Notes under the pieces: generated by a model
Databases searched by the model: none
The model's input: the letters and a program-made list of their open reading frames with translations, nothing else
Told to the model about the DNA's origin: nothing
Part shown: piece by piece, positions 25,417-34,479 of the stretch
Position numbering within the stretch: position 1 is the first letter of the stretch
Layout: each line of letters starts with the position of its first letter
Assembly (NCBI GenBank): GCA_947446925.1
Contig: CANFHU010000011.1
Span: 1-64,000 of the forward strand
Origin: Flavobacteriia bacterium
GTDB taxonomy: Bacteria > Bacteroidota > Bacteroidia > Flavobacteriales_D > Crocinitomicaceae
Reading direction: 5' to 3'
DNA length: 64,000 nucleotides
Position numbers and translations under genes: made by a program

Positions 25417-25998
25417 CGATGTAATTTTTAGATACTCTATACACTGCATTATTTGTGGTAACAATAGTTTGTCTTCATTGTTTTCTATGACGTAATCTGC
25501 TAATTTCAATTTCATTTCATCGGTAAGTTGGCTATTCATACGATGTTTAATTTCAATTTCATTTAAATGATCTCTTTTTTTGATTCGTTTCATTTTTATG
25601 GCAATATCTGCAGTAATTAAAACTGTTTTATCAAATCGTTTGTAAGATTCAGTTTCGAATAATAGAGCTGATTCGTTGAAAACAATTTTATTACCTTGAG
25701 ATATACTCCAATTTTCAAATGCAAGATATACTTCTGGATGGACTATAGAGTTTAATTCATTGCGTAATGAAGGAATTTCAAAAATTTTCTGTGAAATGAA
25801 CGATTTATTTATTATTCCATTTAAATATGCCTCATTACCTAATAACTTCTCTATTTTTAGTTTCAAATCGAGATTTTTGTTCATCAATTTTTGTGCTTCC
25901 TGATCGGAATAAAAAACTGGATAGCCTAATTTTTCTAGAATGTGGCAAACAAAAGTTTTCCCTGATCCCATTCCTCCAGTAATACCAATTTTTATCAT
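25411..25998 (-). CDS. coaE: Dephospho-CoA kinase, 195 aa
   Basis: CoaE phosphorylates the 3'-OH of dephospho-CoA, the last step of coenzyme A synthesis. The P-loop GITGGMGSGKT (4-14) is at the very start, followed by YPVFYSDQEAQKLM (substrate Asp). The lid segment VLITADIAIKMKRIKKRDHLNEIEIKHRMNSQ and the final ADYVIENNED match the family. The start MIKIGITGG is normal. It has a strong promoter (26023-26052). Its 3' end overlaps the convergent membrane-protein gene. Confidence 0.95.
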   Translation of the reverse strand: MIKIGITGGMGSGKTFVCHILEKLGYPVFYSDQEAQKLMNKNLDLKLKIEKLLGNEAYLNGIINKSFISQKIFEIPSLRNELNSIVHPEVYLAFENWSISQGNKIVFNESALLFETESYKRFDKTVLITADIAIKMKRIKKRDHLNEIEIKHRMNSQLTDEMKLKLADYVIENNEDKLLLPQIMQCIEYLKITSL

Positions 25999-26022
25999 AA
26001 TGAATTTCTATTAATAATGTTT

Positions 26023-26052
26023 CAAAGATAGGTTAAACTAAAAATGTAGCAA
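26023..26052 (-). promoter_or_regulatory. coaE promoter
   Basis: On the minus strand TTG (26052-26050), exactly 19 bases, then TATCTTTG (26030-26023) match the Bacteroidota consensus. The leader would be about 20 bases. Confidence 0.75.
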
Positions 26053-26071
26053 TAATTCATTCTATAATGTC

Positions 26072-26079
26072 TATTTTTG
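26072..26079 (+). promoter_or_regulatory. -7 box of the methyltransferase/ZIP operon
   Basis: TATTTTTG is a perfect TAnnTTTG, and the ATG follows after only 7 bases, implying a leaderless or nearly leaderless mRNA. It is back-to-back with the coaE promoter. No clear -33 TTG is seen. Confidence 0.55.
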
Positions 26080-26086
26080 TAGTAAT

Positions 26087-26833
26087 ATGTCGGATAAAGT
26101 AGATCAAAATAAAGCATGGTTTAGTACTTGGTTTGATACCAAATATTACCATTTACTCTATAAAAATAGAAACGAGTCAGAAGCTGAATTGTTTATTTCT
26201 AATTTATATAAATACTTGAATTTATCCAATGAATATGTACTTGATTTAGCGTGTGGTAAAGGTAGACATTCATTGACTCTTAATAATTTAGGATTACGTG
26301 TTTTAGGCGTAGATTTATCTCCACAAAGTATTCAAAGCGCAACGAAATTTCAAAATAATCATTTGAATTTTCAAGAGCATGATATGCGTGAAGTCATTGA
26401 AAATGAAAGTTTTGATGTCGTTTTTAATCTTTTTACAAGTTTTGGATATTTTGAAAATGAAGCGGATAATTTTACGGTATTAAGATCTATTTATGAAATG
26501 TTACATGTAAATGGATTATTAGTAATCGATTTTATGAATACTACAAAAACGTTAAATTCACTTGTTGAAGAGGAAGTTAAAGTAGAAGATAATATTGTAT
26601 TTAATTTGAAACGAGAATTTGACGGGAAATTTATCAAAAAATATATTTCTTTTTCTGATCAAGGGGAAGTCTTCAATTTTCAAGAATCAGTTAGGGGTTT
26701 CTCATTGGATGATTTTCACAATATGCTTACGGAAACTAATTTTAAAATTGAATCTGTTTTTGGAGATTTTCAATTAAATCCATTTAATGCAACAACTTCA
26801 GATCGTTTAATTATAATTGCACGAAAATTATGA
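26087..26833 (+). CDS. Class I SAM-dependent methyltransferase, 248 aa
   Basis: The Rossmann SAM-binding motif I is VLDLACGKGRHSLTL (about 51-65). Motif II is VLGVDLSPQSI, the acidic loop is FQEHDMREV, and motif IV is FDVVFNLFTSFGYFENEADN. These place it in the broad methyltransferase type 11/25 group. The C-terminal half is beta-rich with FNLKREFDGKFIKKYISF. The substrate cannot be read from sequence. It overlaps the ZIP transporter start by four bases (ATGA), so the two are co-translated. Confidence 0.9.
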   Translation: MSDKVDQNKAWFSTWFDTKYYHLLYKNRNESEAELFISNLYKYLNLSNEYVLDLACGKGRHSLTLNNLGLRVLGVDLSPQSIQSATKFQNNHLNFQEHDMREVIENESFDVVFNLFTSFGYFENEADNFTVLRSIYEMLHVNGLLVIDFMNTTKTLNSLVEEEVKVEDNIVFNLKREFDGKFIKKYISFSDQGEVFNFQESVRGFSLDDFHNMLTETNFKIESVFGDFQLNPFNATTSDRLIIIARKL

Positions 26834-27555
26834 TGGACCTTTTCAATATTTTATTACTCGTTTTTGCTGTTTTTTTAGGTGGTATAATTGTTTCTTTGAT
26901 GGATGGTCTTAAGCAGAAAAAGTTGATTAAGATTATGTTAGCTTTTAGTGGAGGTTTTTTATTATCGATTGCATTTGTACATTTTCTTCCTGAACTTTAT
27001 GAATCTGAATCTAAATATAGTATTGGCTTATTTATTCTTATTGGTTTTTTAATTCAATTATTTCTAGAATATTTTTCAGGAGGGATTGAGCATGGACATA
27101 TTCATATTCACAAAAATCAAAGAATACCTTGGGCTTTGTTTATTTCTTTATCTGTGCATTCTTTTATTGAAGGTATTCCATTAGCAGGAGGGGATATACA
27201 TGCACAACATAATCATATGTCTGGACAATCGCTTTTACTTGGTATATTGTTTCATCAAACGCCTGTTGCAATTGCATTAATGACATTATTAAAGGGGTCA
27301 GGAATTACGAATAAAAAATCTTGGATTATCCTTATGTCTTTTTCGTTTATGACACCTCTTGGTTTACTTTTTGGAAAAATTGCCCATAATGCTATTGATA
27401 TGTTTTCTATGAATATATTACTTGCAATTGTGGTAGGAATGTTTTTACATATATCTACTACGATTATTTTCGAAGCAAGTGAAAATCATCGATTTAATTT
27501 GATAAAGTTGTTAAGTATTATAGTAGGAGTAGTTTTAGCAGTTGTGATAGCTTAA
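26830..27555 (+). CDS. ZIP-family divalent metal transporter, 241 aa
   Basis: An inner-membrane uptake or exchange transporter for zinc, iron or related metals. It has about eight hydrophobic helices, with the paired metal-site motifs HSFIEGIPLAGG (helix 4) and HQTPVAIALMTLL (helix 5), both with the His and Glu/Gln positions of ZIP proteins. A His-rich loop (EHGHIHIHKN, then HAQHNHMSG) lies on either side, as usual for metal sensing. The start is ATG at 26830 or the ATG one codon on. It is coupled to the methyltransferase gene and is followed by a long-loop terminator. Confidence 0.92.
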   Translation: MMDLFNILLLVFAVFLGGIIVSLMDGLKQKKLIKIMLAFSGGFLLSIAFVHFLPELYESESKYSIGLFILIGFLIQLFLEYFSGGIEHGHIHIHKNQRIPWALFISLSVHSFIEGIPLAGGDIHAQHNHMSGQSLLLGILFHQTPVAIALMTLLKGSGITNKKSWIILMSFSFMTPLGLLFGKIAHNAIDMFSMNILLAIVVGMFLHISTTIIFEASENHRFNLIKLLSIIVGVVLAVVIA

Positions 27556-27575
27556 TGGTGCAATTTTTTTAGATC

Positions 27576-27634
27576 AAAGAGTAAAAATTCATCCTTTATT
27601 TATTATAAAAATTTAGAGCCTTTACTCTTTTTTC
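27576..27634 (+). terminator. Terminator with a long loop after the ZIP gene
   Basis: AAAGAGTAAA (27576-27585) and TTTACTCTTT (27621-27630) form a perfect 10-bp stem around a 35-base AT-rich loop, followed by TTTTC. It lies between the converging ZIP and hemH genes. Confidence 0.6.
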
Positions 27635-27644
27635 TATATACAAA

Positions 27645-28664
27645 TTACAATCTTTCTCTAACTAATGTTTCTAAGCAGTTTACAAATGCTGGATGATCAT
27701 TAGAACTTGGAACTAATTGTACTTTTTCACCGCCATGTTCTTCAAATATTTCTTGATATTCTTCTCCAATTTCCACGATTGTTTCAAGGCAATCTGCAAT
27801 GAAAGCTGGACTAAATACTAAAAGTTTTTTTGCTCCATTTTTAGCTTGTTCTTCAACAATTTTATCTGAAAATGGATGTAACCATTTTTTATTTAAACGC
27901 GATTGGAAACAAACTGTGTAATCTTTTTCTGTTATTCCTAATTTTTCTGCTATTAAACGTGTCGTAGCATAGCATGTAGCTTTATAACAAAGTTTATTAT
28001 TCTCGTTTATTTCGGTTTCGCAAGGTTGGTCTTCACATAATCCGTCATTATACACTTTATCTACATGTCTATCCGGTAAACCGTGATATGAGAATAAAAT
28101 ATGGTCATAAGCTTTTAAATCGTAAGCTTTTGCTCTCTCAATGATGGATGTAATATAATCTGGATTGTCGTAAAATTGAGAAACAATTTTTAATTCTGGT
28201 ATTACCCACCATTTTCTGATGATATTCATTGCTTTTTCAATGGCCGAACCACTAGAAGCACTTGCATATTGAGGAAATAATGGAATAATTATAATTTGAT
28301 CGTAATTAGCTTTATGCATTTTATCTAATACAATTTCCATCGAAGGATTTTGATATCGCATCGCCATCTCCACTGTCACATTTTCTTTTTGAAATTGTTT
28401 TTGTAATAATACTTGAACTTTTTCGGAATAATCTAGAAGTGGCGATTTTCCATTACCATGATCCCATAATTTCTTGTAAATCTTTGCAGATTTTGGTGCA
28501 CGAAAAGGAACAATGATACCATTTACTAGAAGTTTTCGACCTAACCAAGGTAAATCAATAACACGAGGGTCATTTAAAAATTCGTTTAAATAACGTCTAA
28601 CATCAGATGTACTTGGACTATCTGGTGTTCCTAATTGTAATAATAAAACTCCTGTTTTTTTCAT
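27645..28664 (-). CDS. hemH: Ferrochelatase, 339 aa
   Basis: HemH inserts Fe2+ into protoporphyrin IX, the last step of haem synthesis. Family motifs in order: GVLLLQLGTPDSPS at the start, FLNDPRVIDLP, YSEKVQVLL, the signature LFSYHGLPDRHVDK with the catalytic His, the CFQSRLNKKWLHPFSDK segment, and VFSPAFIADCLETIVEIGEEYQEIF with the second active-site region. Several Cys (GLCEDQPCE, LCYKATCYATTR) lie near the active site. The length is normal and no C-terminal membrane helix is present. Confidence 0.97.
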   Translation of the reverse strand: MKKTGVLLLQLGTPDSPSTSDVRRYLNEFLNDPRVIDLPWLGRKLLVNGIIVPFRAPKSAKIYKKLWDHGNGKSPLLDYSEKVQVLLQKQFQKENVTVEMAMRYQNPSMEIVLDKMHKANYDQIIIIPLFPQYASASSGSAIEKAMNIIRKWWVIPELKIVSQFYDNPDYITSIIERAKAYDLKAYDHILFSYHGLPDRHVDKVYNDGLCEDQPCETEINENNKLCYKATCYATTRLIAEKLGITEKDYTVCFQSRLNKKWLHPFSDKIVEEQAKNGAKKLLVFSPAFIADCLETIVEIGEEYQEIFEEHGGEKVQLVPSSNDHPAFVNCLETLVRERL

Positions 28665-28685
28665 ACGTAATGATCTAAAATAAAT

Positions 28686-28709
28686 AAGGGTAAATTTTCA
28701 TTTACCCTT
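28686..28709 (-). terminator. lpdA terminator with GAAA tetraloop
   Basis: A perfect 10-bp stem (AAGGGTAAAT / ATTTACCCTT) has a GAAA loop on the minus strand and is followed by TATTTATTTT. It lies between lpdA and hemH, so hemH likely has its own start further down. Confidence 0.75.
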
Positions 28710-28731
28710 AAATTAATTCATTGAAAATTTC

Positions 28732-30135
28732 TTAAATGTGAAGTGCTCTTGCTTCAGTTGCATCTAAAGCAGCTTCTTTAACTCCTTCTGAATAGGTCGG
28801 GTGCGGATGACAAATACGAGAGATATCTTCTGCAGATGCTCTATATTCCATAGCAACTACTGCTTCCATAATTAAATCCGCTGCACGTGGTGCTATCATA
28901 TGTACCCCTAATACTTCATCTGTTACTTTGTCTGCTAAAATTTTAATAAATCCTGCAGTATCCATGCTTGCTCTTGCTCTTCCTAACGCCTTTATAGGAA
29001 AATTACCTACTTTATATTCGATATTAGCCGCTTTTAGTTCTTCTTCTGTTTTACCAACTGCGGCAACTTCTGGCCAAGTATAAACAACCCCTGGTATCAA
29101 GTTATAATTGATATGTGGTTTTTGTCCTGCTATTAATTCTGCAACATAAACTCCTTCTTCTTCAGCCTTGTGCGCTAGCATTGCACCTCTTACTACATCC
29201 CCAATGGCATAAATGTTAGGGATAGTTGTTTGTAAATGATCATTGACTTCAATTTGACCTCTATTATTAACTGTAAGTCCTATATTTTCTAATCCTAATC
29301 CTGTTGTAAATGCTTTTCTTCCAACCGCTACCAAACAATAATCTGCTTCAAATATTACTTCTTCGCCTTTTTTGTTTAATGCTTTTAAAGTTACAGAATC
29401 ACCATTATTTACAACGCCTTGAACTTTATGTTCCATGTGAAATTTAAAACCTTCTTTCTTAAGAACTTTTGTTAATTCTTTTCCTAAAGATTTATCCATC
29501 GTTGGGATAATAGAATCTGCAAATTCAATTACCTGAATTTCAGTTCCTAATCTGCCATAAACAGACCCTAATTCTAAACCGATAACTCCACCGCCAATAA
29601 CTAACATCTTTTTAGGGATTTCTGTCATTTTCAACGCTTCAGTAGATGTGATGATTCGTTTTTTATCAGGTTCCATTCCTGGGAAAAAGTTTGGTTTAGA
29701 TCCTGTTGCAATAATCGAGTATTTTGCTTCGATAATTTCCTCCGAACCATCTGCTTTTTTTACTGCTATTTTAGTGTTGGAAATGAAAGATCCACTACCA
29801 TGAAGCACTGTAACTTTGTTTTTATCCATTAAAAACTTAATACCACTACAAGTTTGGCTAATCACCTCTTCTTTGCGTTTTACCATTTGGTGTATATCAG
29901 CAGTAAGATTTTCTAGTCCAATTCCATGCGTTGCAAACGTATGTTTAGCATTATGGTAATGTTCAGAAGAATCTAATAACGCTTTGGATGGAATACAGCC
30001 TACGTTCAAGCAAGTTCCTCCTAATGTATCGTATTTTTCTATTAATGCTGTTTTAAAACCTAATTGTGCGCAACGTATTGCAGCAACATATCCACCAGGT
30101 CCTGATCCAATAATGGCAACGTCGTATGAACTCAT
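28732..30135 (-). CDS. lpdA: Dihydrolipoyl dehydrogenase (E3), 467 aa
   Basis: This flavoenzyme reoxidises dihydrolipoamide in 2-oxoacid dehydrogenase complexes and glycine cleavage. The FAD motif GSGPGGYVAAIRCAQLG (11-27), redox disulfide GGTCLNVGCIPSKALL (near 40-55), NAD motif VIGGGVIGLELGSVYGRLG, second FAD site IYAIGDVVRGAMLAHKA and catalytic HPHPTYSE near the C-terminus are all present. It is a single gene without E1 or E2 next to it. A TAACTTTG box at 30164-30157 gives a leader of about 16 bases. lipA, which makes the lipoyl cofactor, lies upstream on the same strand. Confidence 0.97.
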   Translation of the reverse strand: MSSYDVAIIGSGPGGYVAAIRCAQLGFKTALIEKYDTLGGTCLNVGCIPSKALLDSSEHYHNAKHTFATHGIGLENLTADIHQMVKRKEEVISQTCSGIKFLMDKNKVTVLHGSGSFISNTKIAVKKADGSEEIIEAKYSIIATGSKPNFFPGMEPDKKRIITSTEALKMTEIPKKMLVIGGGVIGLELGSVYGRLGTEIQVIEFADSIIPTMDKSLGKELTKVLKKEGFKFHMEHKVQGVVNNGDSVTLKALNKKGEEVIFEADYCLVAVGRKAFTTGLGLENIGLTVNNRGQIEVNDHLQTTIPNIYAIGDVVRGAMLAHKAEEEGVYVAELIAGQKPHINYNLIPGVVYTWPEVAAVGKTEEELKAANIEYKVGNFPIKALGRARASMDTAGFIKILADKVTDEVLGVHMIAPRAADLIMEAVVAMEYRASAEDISRICHPHPTYSEGVKEAALDATEARALHI

Positions 30136-30631
30136 TTTATTTGTTTTTAAAAATACAAAGTTAGAATTTAAGTTTGTTTAGATACCCGGGTTTAACGATA
30201 AAATTCATTTAGTTTAATGCTTTTTTTATGCGTTTTAAACAAGGTATTTGTTCGACTTTACAAATTTAACTGCAAATTTTCGATTCTAATGGAGAATATC
30301 AATACGTATTTTAGTTTGTAACCCGCGTAAATACTGAGGTAAATTGGGAAGTTAATTGATTTTGGAAATTATAAAAATTAAATCAATTTTTCTATTTTTT
30401 GAGTGTGACTTTGTAAAATTTAATGGTTTTAACCTTAAAATGATGATTTTTTTGAAAAACTTTCATTAAATCTTGTTGAATTTGTTTAATCCAACAAATT
30501 TTTAGTTGATTATTTGTTAATTAATAGATAATCATATGTTATTTTATCTAAATATTTAGATAGTTTTATTTAATTAACAAGTTATCAAAATTTTACTGTT
30601 GATAAACTAAAGTTTTTATTAACTTGAGTAA
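30136..30631. other. 496-base AT-rich gap between lipA and lpdA
   Basis: It contains the lpdA -7 box TAACTTTG (minus, 30164-30157), a perfect 18-bp palindrome at 30545-30562 (TATCTAAAT / ATTTAGATA), and an overlapping inverted repeat TAGATAA (30525-30531) with TTATCTA (30544-30550). I see no credible gene, no RNA gene and no repeat shared with other gaps. The size is large for this compact window. Confidence 0.6.
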
Positions 30632-31513
30632 CTATAATTCAAAAATATGTTTTTCAGCATGATAAGATGATCTAACAAGTGGTCCACTTTCTACATATCT
30701 AAAACCCATTTTCAATCCTAATTCTTTGTATTCTTCGAAGCGTTCTGGAGTGATAAATTCGACAACCTGAAGGTGTTTCGGAGTTGGTTGTAGGTATTGA
30801 CCAAGGGTTAAAATATCAACTTGTACACTGCGTAAATCTTCCATGGTTTCAATCACTTCTTCGTGTGTTTCTCCAAGTCCTAACATTACTCCGGATTTGG
30901 TACGCATTCCTCCTTTTTTCAAACGAAATAAGACTTCTAAACTTCTGTCATATTTTGCTTGAATTCTAACTTGTTTTGTTAATCTTCTTACGGTTTCAAG
31001 GTTATGAGAAACAATCTCTGGCGCTACGTCAATAATATTTTGAAGATTTTCCCATTTTCCCATAAAATCAGGAATCAAGGTTTCTAATGTTGTACCTACT
31101 GATTCTTTGCGTATGGCATTAACAGTTGCTGCCCAAATTTCTGAACCACCATCTTTTAAATCATCACGGTCAACAGAAGTAATGACAGCGTGTTTAACTC
31201 CCATAGTTTTGACACTATGTGCAACACGACTTGGTTCTAGTAAATCAGCTGCTAAAGGTTTTCCAGTTTGTACGGCACAAAATCCACAACTACGTGTACA
31301 AATGTTGCCAAGAATCATAAATGTAGCAGTTCCTTCTCCCCAGCATTCTCCCATGTTTGGGCAACTTCCACTTTCACAAATAGTGTGTAATTTATGCTCA
31401 TCAACTAAAGCACGAACTTTCTTGTAATTTTCACCAATTGGCAATTTTACGCGTAACCAATTTGGTTTTTTAATACGAATAGGTTGGTCGTCTTTATTGA
31501 TAATCTCGCTCAT
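30632..31513 (-). CDS. lipA: Lipoyl synthase, 293 aa
   Basis: LipA is a radical-SAM enzyme that inserts two sulfurs into octanoyl-proteins. The auxiliary-cluster motif [13 protein letters not shown] (three Cys) and the radical-SAM motif CTRSCGFC are adjacent as the family requires. [27 protein letters not shown] and [11 protein letters not shown] follow, and the C-terminal [11 protein letters not shown] supplies the essential Ser of the auxiliary cluster ligand. A TATCTTTG box at 31538-31531 lies 18 bases upstream of the start. Lipoate made here is used by the LpdA-linked complexes. Confidence 0.97.
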   Translation of the reverse strand: MSEIINKDDQPIRIKKPNWLRVKLPIGENYKKVRALVDEHKLHTICESGSCPNMGECWGEGTATFMILGNICTRSCGFCAVQTGKPLAADLLEPSRVAHSVKTMGVKHAVITSVDRDDLKDGGSEIWAATVNAIRKESVGTTLETLIPDFMGKWENLQNIIDVAPEIVSHNLETVRRLTKQVRIQAKYDRSLEVLFRLKKGGMRTKSGVMLGLGETHEEVIETMEDLRSVQVDILTLGQYLQPTPKHLQVVEFITPERFEEYKELGLKMGFRYVESGPLVRSSYHAEKHIFEL

Positions 31514-31603
31514 TTGTACAACTATTTATACAAAGATACAGCAAGTAAAATCTCGATTTTGGAGATTTCTCAACAGTTAATAAGATCGAATTGTTGATAT
31601 GTG

Positions 31604-32500
31604 TTATTCTAAAGCTCCATGTTCTTTCGCAACCTCAATCCAGTGTTCAGCTAATTCTTTACTATTAGCGCCAATAGAAATTGCCAGGTAAAGTGCCATA
31701 TTCATTAGTAATATAGCAGCATCGCTAAATTCTTTGATGGTAGTTAAACTTCCAAAACATGCTTGAATTTTTTGTTGAAGGTATTCATTGTGTTGTTCAA
31801 TGAAAATAGTTGGATCTTCATTATAATCAACAGTTGGATTTATTAGTGCTTTCAACCAATCTTCTTCAAGATTTAAAAATAAAGAACTTGGATTTTCAAT
31901 GGAAAGTTTTCTCCAGGCTTTGAGCGTTCTTATATCTCCAGAGGAAGCTAACGGTGTGTCTAATAATAAAGCAAATGCATTATCCGCTAAATTTTGCACG
32001 ACTTCTAAATATCCAACTTGAGCGATTTCATAATGTTTCGTGTTTTGACCAATCAAGTATTCATAAACGGATAATTGCGGTAAGGTTTTAACTTCTGGAC
32101 ATTCATTGAAACAAGGAAATTCATCCCCTTGGTATACATACCTTGTTTCTCCATGTTGAATTTGTCTACCCAAGGGATACATGCGACAAGCAAGGGGTCT
32201 TCCGACGTGAACACTACATCCATTTGTTGAATGATATAATAAACAACTTTTTTTACCAGTCGAATTTGGATTTCCTTCGAATTTTAATCGAATACCACCA
32301 AAGTCTGTATTTGTTTTACAAAATTCCGATACGGAAATTTGTTTCGTTTTTGCCAATTGTTGTACCTCCCAAGGATTTATCCAAACTTGATTGCCGTGAC
32401 AACATGTTCCAGTTCTTGAACAGGTGAGAGGCAAGACGTCTGTTTCTGAAAGTAACTTTGTTTTTATTGGTTTCATCGAATCAAAGTTATTGTTTTTCAT
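31604..32500 (-). CDS. YkgJ-family cysteine-cluster protein, 298 aa
   Basis: The N-terminal half has the zinc/iron-chelating cluster pattern: CSRTGTCCHGNQVWINPWE, later KSCLLY, GCSVHVGRPLACRMYPLGR and FPCFNECPEV. The C-terminal half is helical with no motif I know. Function is unknown. Two starts are possible: ATG at 32500, or ATG at 32476 (MKPIKTKLLSETDVLPL). A good promoter (TTTG 32510-32507, 17-base spacer, TAACTTTG 32489-32482) ends five bases before the second ATG, so the 290-aa leaderless version may be the real one. Confidence 0.85.
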   Translation of the reverse strand: MKNNNFDSMKPIKTKLLSETDVLPLTCSRTGTCCHGNQVWINPWEVQQLAKTKQISVSEFCKTNTDFGGIRLKFEGNPNSTGKKSCLLYHSTNGCSVHVGRPLACRMYPLGRQIQHGETRYVYQGDEFPCFNECPEVKTLPQLSVYEYLIGQNTKHYEIAQVGYLEVVQNLADNAFALLLDTPLASSGDIRTLKAWRKLSIENPSSLFLNLEEDWLKALINPTVDYNEDPTIFIEQHNEYLQQKIQACFGSLTTIKEFSDAAILLMNMALYLAISIGANSKELAEHWIEVAKEHGALE

Positions 32501-32510
32501 TCAGTGACAA
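32482..32510 (-). promoter_or_regulatory. Promoter inside the annotated 5' end of the YkgJ-type gene
   Basis: On the minus strand TTTG (32510-32507), a 17-base spacer and TAACTTTG (32489-32482) match the consensus. Transcription would start at or within a base or two of the ATG at 32476. Confidence 0.5.
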
Positions 32511-32559
32511 AGTTTATCACATAAAAAGAAGTAATTTTACAATTCATAATTAATGAACT

Positions 32560-32967
32560 ATGATTACTTCAAAAGTTGAATATGTAGGAGGATTAAGAAC
32601 TTCTGCAATGCATCTTGCATCTGGTACAACTATCATAACAGATGCACCAATTGATAACCATGGAAAAGGAGAGGCTTTTTCACCAACTGATTTAGTTGCT
32701 ACTTCTTATGCTTCTTGTATGTTGACAATTATTGGAATTTATTGTCAGTCACACGATCTTCCCTTTACACATGGAAAAGCCGATGTAACAAAAATTATGT
32801 CTTCTACTCCTCCTCGTAAAATTGAAAAATTAATTGTTACAATCGATATATCGAATAATGGTTGGGACGAAAATCAAACAAAACATGTCATCGCTGCTGG
32901 AAAAGCATGTCCTGTCGCTAAAACATTAGGAGATAATGTGGAAGTTGAATTAACTATTAACGCATAA
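32560..32967 (+). CDS. OsmC-family protein, 135 aa
   Basis: OsmC/Ohr proteins are dimeric thiol peroxidases that reduce organic hydroperoxides. The conserved peroxidatic Cys is in YASCMLTIIGIYCQ (about residue 52), and the resolving region is AAGKACPVAKTLGDNVEVEL near the C-terminus. EAFSPTDLVATSYASC is the family pattern. Length is typical. It is closest to the YhfA-like OsmC group, so substrate preference is open. The next gene begins 14 bases downstream on the same strand. Confidence 0.92.
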   Translation: MITSKVEYVGGLRTSAMHLASGTTIITDAPIDNHGKGEAFSPTDLVATSYASCMLTIIGIYCQSHDLPFTHGKADVTKIMSSTPPRKIEKLIVTIDISNNGWDENQTKHVIAAGKACPVAKTLGDNVEVELTINA

Positions 32968-32981
32968 GGTCAAAATATACT

Positions 32982-33779
32982 ATGGAAAAAAGATTCGATA
33001 AACCTTTTCTAAGAAAAGAAGAAAAATACACTCCTCGTGAAAAGGAAAATGACGATATTATTTTTGGTGTTAGGGCGGTAATCGAGGCGATCAATTCTGG
33101 TCGCGAGATTAACAAGTTGATGATTCAAAAAGGAATGCAAAAAGAACTTTTCTTTGAGTTAAAAGAAGCAACAGCAAATAAAAATTATTTCATCCAGTTT
33201 GTACCAGTTGAACGTTTAGATCGTATTACAACTGCAAACCATCAAGGTGTTATCGCTTATTTATCTCCGATGGAGTATTCAAACTTTGAAGAGTTAGTAG
33301 ATAAAGCGGTAGAGAATGAAGAAAAGGCTTGTTTCTTATTTTTAGATCGATTAACAGATGTACGTAATTTCGGAGCAATAGCAAGAACTGCAGAATGTGA
33401 AGGGGTGACCGCAATTGTTATTCCTGGAAAAGGATCTGTTCAAGTAACTCCAGATGCTATCAAAACAAGTGCTGGTGCTTTGAATCGTATACCGGTATGT
33501 AAAGTTGGTAATTTAAAAGACAGTTTATTTTATTTACAACAAAGTGGATTTAGAATAGTTGCTTGTACTGAAAAATCTTCTGTCCCTTTATATGAAGTAA
33601 ACTTACGTGGTCAGGTTGGAATAGTGATGGGTTCTGAAGAAGATGGTGTTAGTGGAGATATTCTTAAAATGTGTGATATTAAAGCACGTATTCCGATGAA
33701 AGGTCAAATCGCTTCTTTAAATGTTGGAGTTGCTACTGGTATGATTTTATATGAACGTTTGAGACAAGAGTTGTATTAA
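32982..33779 (+). CDS. rlmB: TrmH/SpoU-family RNA 2'-O-methyltransferase, RlmB type, 265 aa
   Basis: It probably methylates G2251 of 23S rRNA. After a basic N-terminal extension comes the substrate-binding domain (IIFGVRAVIEAINSGREINKLMIQ). The SPOUT knot follows with its three motifs: FLDRLTDVRNFGAIARTAE, GIVMGSEEDGVS, and IPMKGQIASLNVGVATGMILYE. That domain layout is RlmB's, but TrmH-family paralogues are hard to separate by eye, so the exact target is less certain than the chemistry. It follows the osmC-like gene closely. Confidence 0.88.
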   Translation: MEKRFDKPFLRKEEKYTPREKENDDIIFGVRAVIEAINSGREINKLMIQKGMQKELFFELKEATANKNYFIQFVPVERLDRITTANHQGVIAYLSPMEYSNFEELVDKAVENEEKACFLFLDRLTDVRNFGAIARTAECEGVTAIVIPGKGSVQVTPDAIKTSAGALNRIPVCKVGNLKDSLFYLQQSGFRIVACTEKSSVPLYEVNLRGQVGIVMGSEEDGVSGDILKMCDIKARIPMKGQIASLNVGVATGMILYERLRQELY

Positions 33780-33801
33780 TTTTATTTAAAAAAGAGTAAT
33801 T

Positions 33802-34359
33802 ATGAAAAACTTATTTTTGATTTGGTTGTTTATTTCAAGCAATTTTATTTTTGGACAAAAATTAATTGTTACACCTGATGGTTTAAGAGATTTAAATGAT
33901 AATAATAAAACATTTATTGTAATTAATTCAGATGGTAAAACTTCAAAGTTACTGTATGATAATTCATTAAAGTATATAAATAAAAATTATAAAAGTCCTG
34001 AAGATGTTATAAAAGGAAAAATAGAAGGGGAGTATTTAAAATTCAATACACATGTTGATAATTTTTTAATTGTGAATAATTCAGGAGCAAAAATTCCTAT
34101 TAATACTGATTATACTATTGAATTAAATTTTAAAGATGGCAAAGTGAAATTTGAAGTTACTTCAATAGATATGTATACAAAAAATGGAAGTTATAAGGTT
34201 CTTTTTAATGGCGGAGCTTTTGATGGGTATCCGATATTCAATAAAAAGGGAGAGCTTAAAAGACCAGAAACTAAAAAGGAAATAGAAACGTATTTTAATG
34301 AACAAATTAATTCATTAAGCGAGTTTTTATTCGAGAAAAACAATACAGATAATTGGTGA
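33802..34359 (+). CDS. Small secreted protein, DUF4468-like, 185 aa
   Basis: Function unknown. A signal peptide (MKNLFLIWLFISSNFIFGQ) is followed by a mixed alpha/beta domain with LYDNSLKYINKNYKSPEDVIKGKIEGEYLKF, then DYTIELNFKDGKVKFEVTSIDMY. This arrangement resembles the DUF4468 (TBP-like fold) exported proteins common in Bacteroidota. It ends in a helical NEQINSLSEFLFEKN. It is 22 bases after rlmB. The A-rich composition, with many Asn and Lys codons, sets it apart from its neighbours and may mean recent acquisition or weak selection. Confidence 0.7.
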   Translation: MKNLFLIWLFISSNFIFGQKLIVTPDGLRDLNDNNKTFIVINSDGKTSKLLYDNSLKYINKNYKSPEDVIKGKIEGEYLKFNTHVDNFLIVNNSGAKIPINTDYTIELNFKDGKVKFEVTSIDMYTKNGSYKVLFNGGAFDGYPIFNKKGELKRPETKKEIETYFNEQINSLSEFLFEKNNTDNW

Positions 34360-34479
34360 TTAATTTAGGTTATTATGTCATTAAGTCATAATTAAAGTTA
34401 ATCAACAATCATTTATCTTTATTAATATAAGTAGAATTTATTTTTGGTTGTTTTTGTAAGGCAGTTAGTTATAGATTAT

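Noticed and set aside
30598-30606. DnaA-box-like TTATCAACA on the minus strand in the lipA-lpdA gap
   Set aside because: Single near-match with no cluster of boxes and no dnaA or dnaN nearby, so there is no support for an origin.
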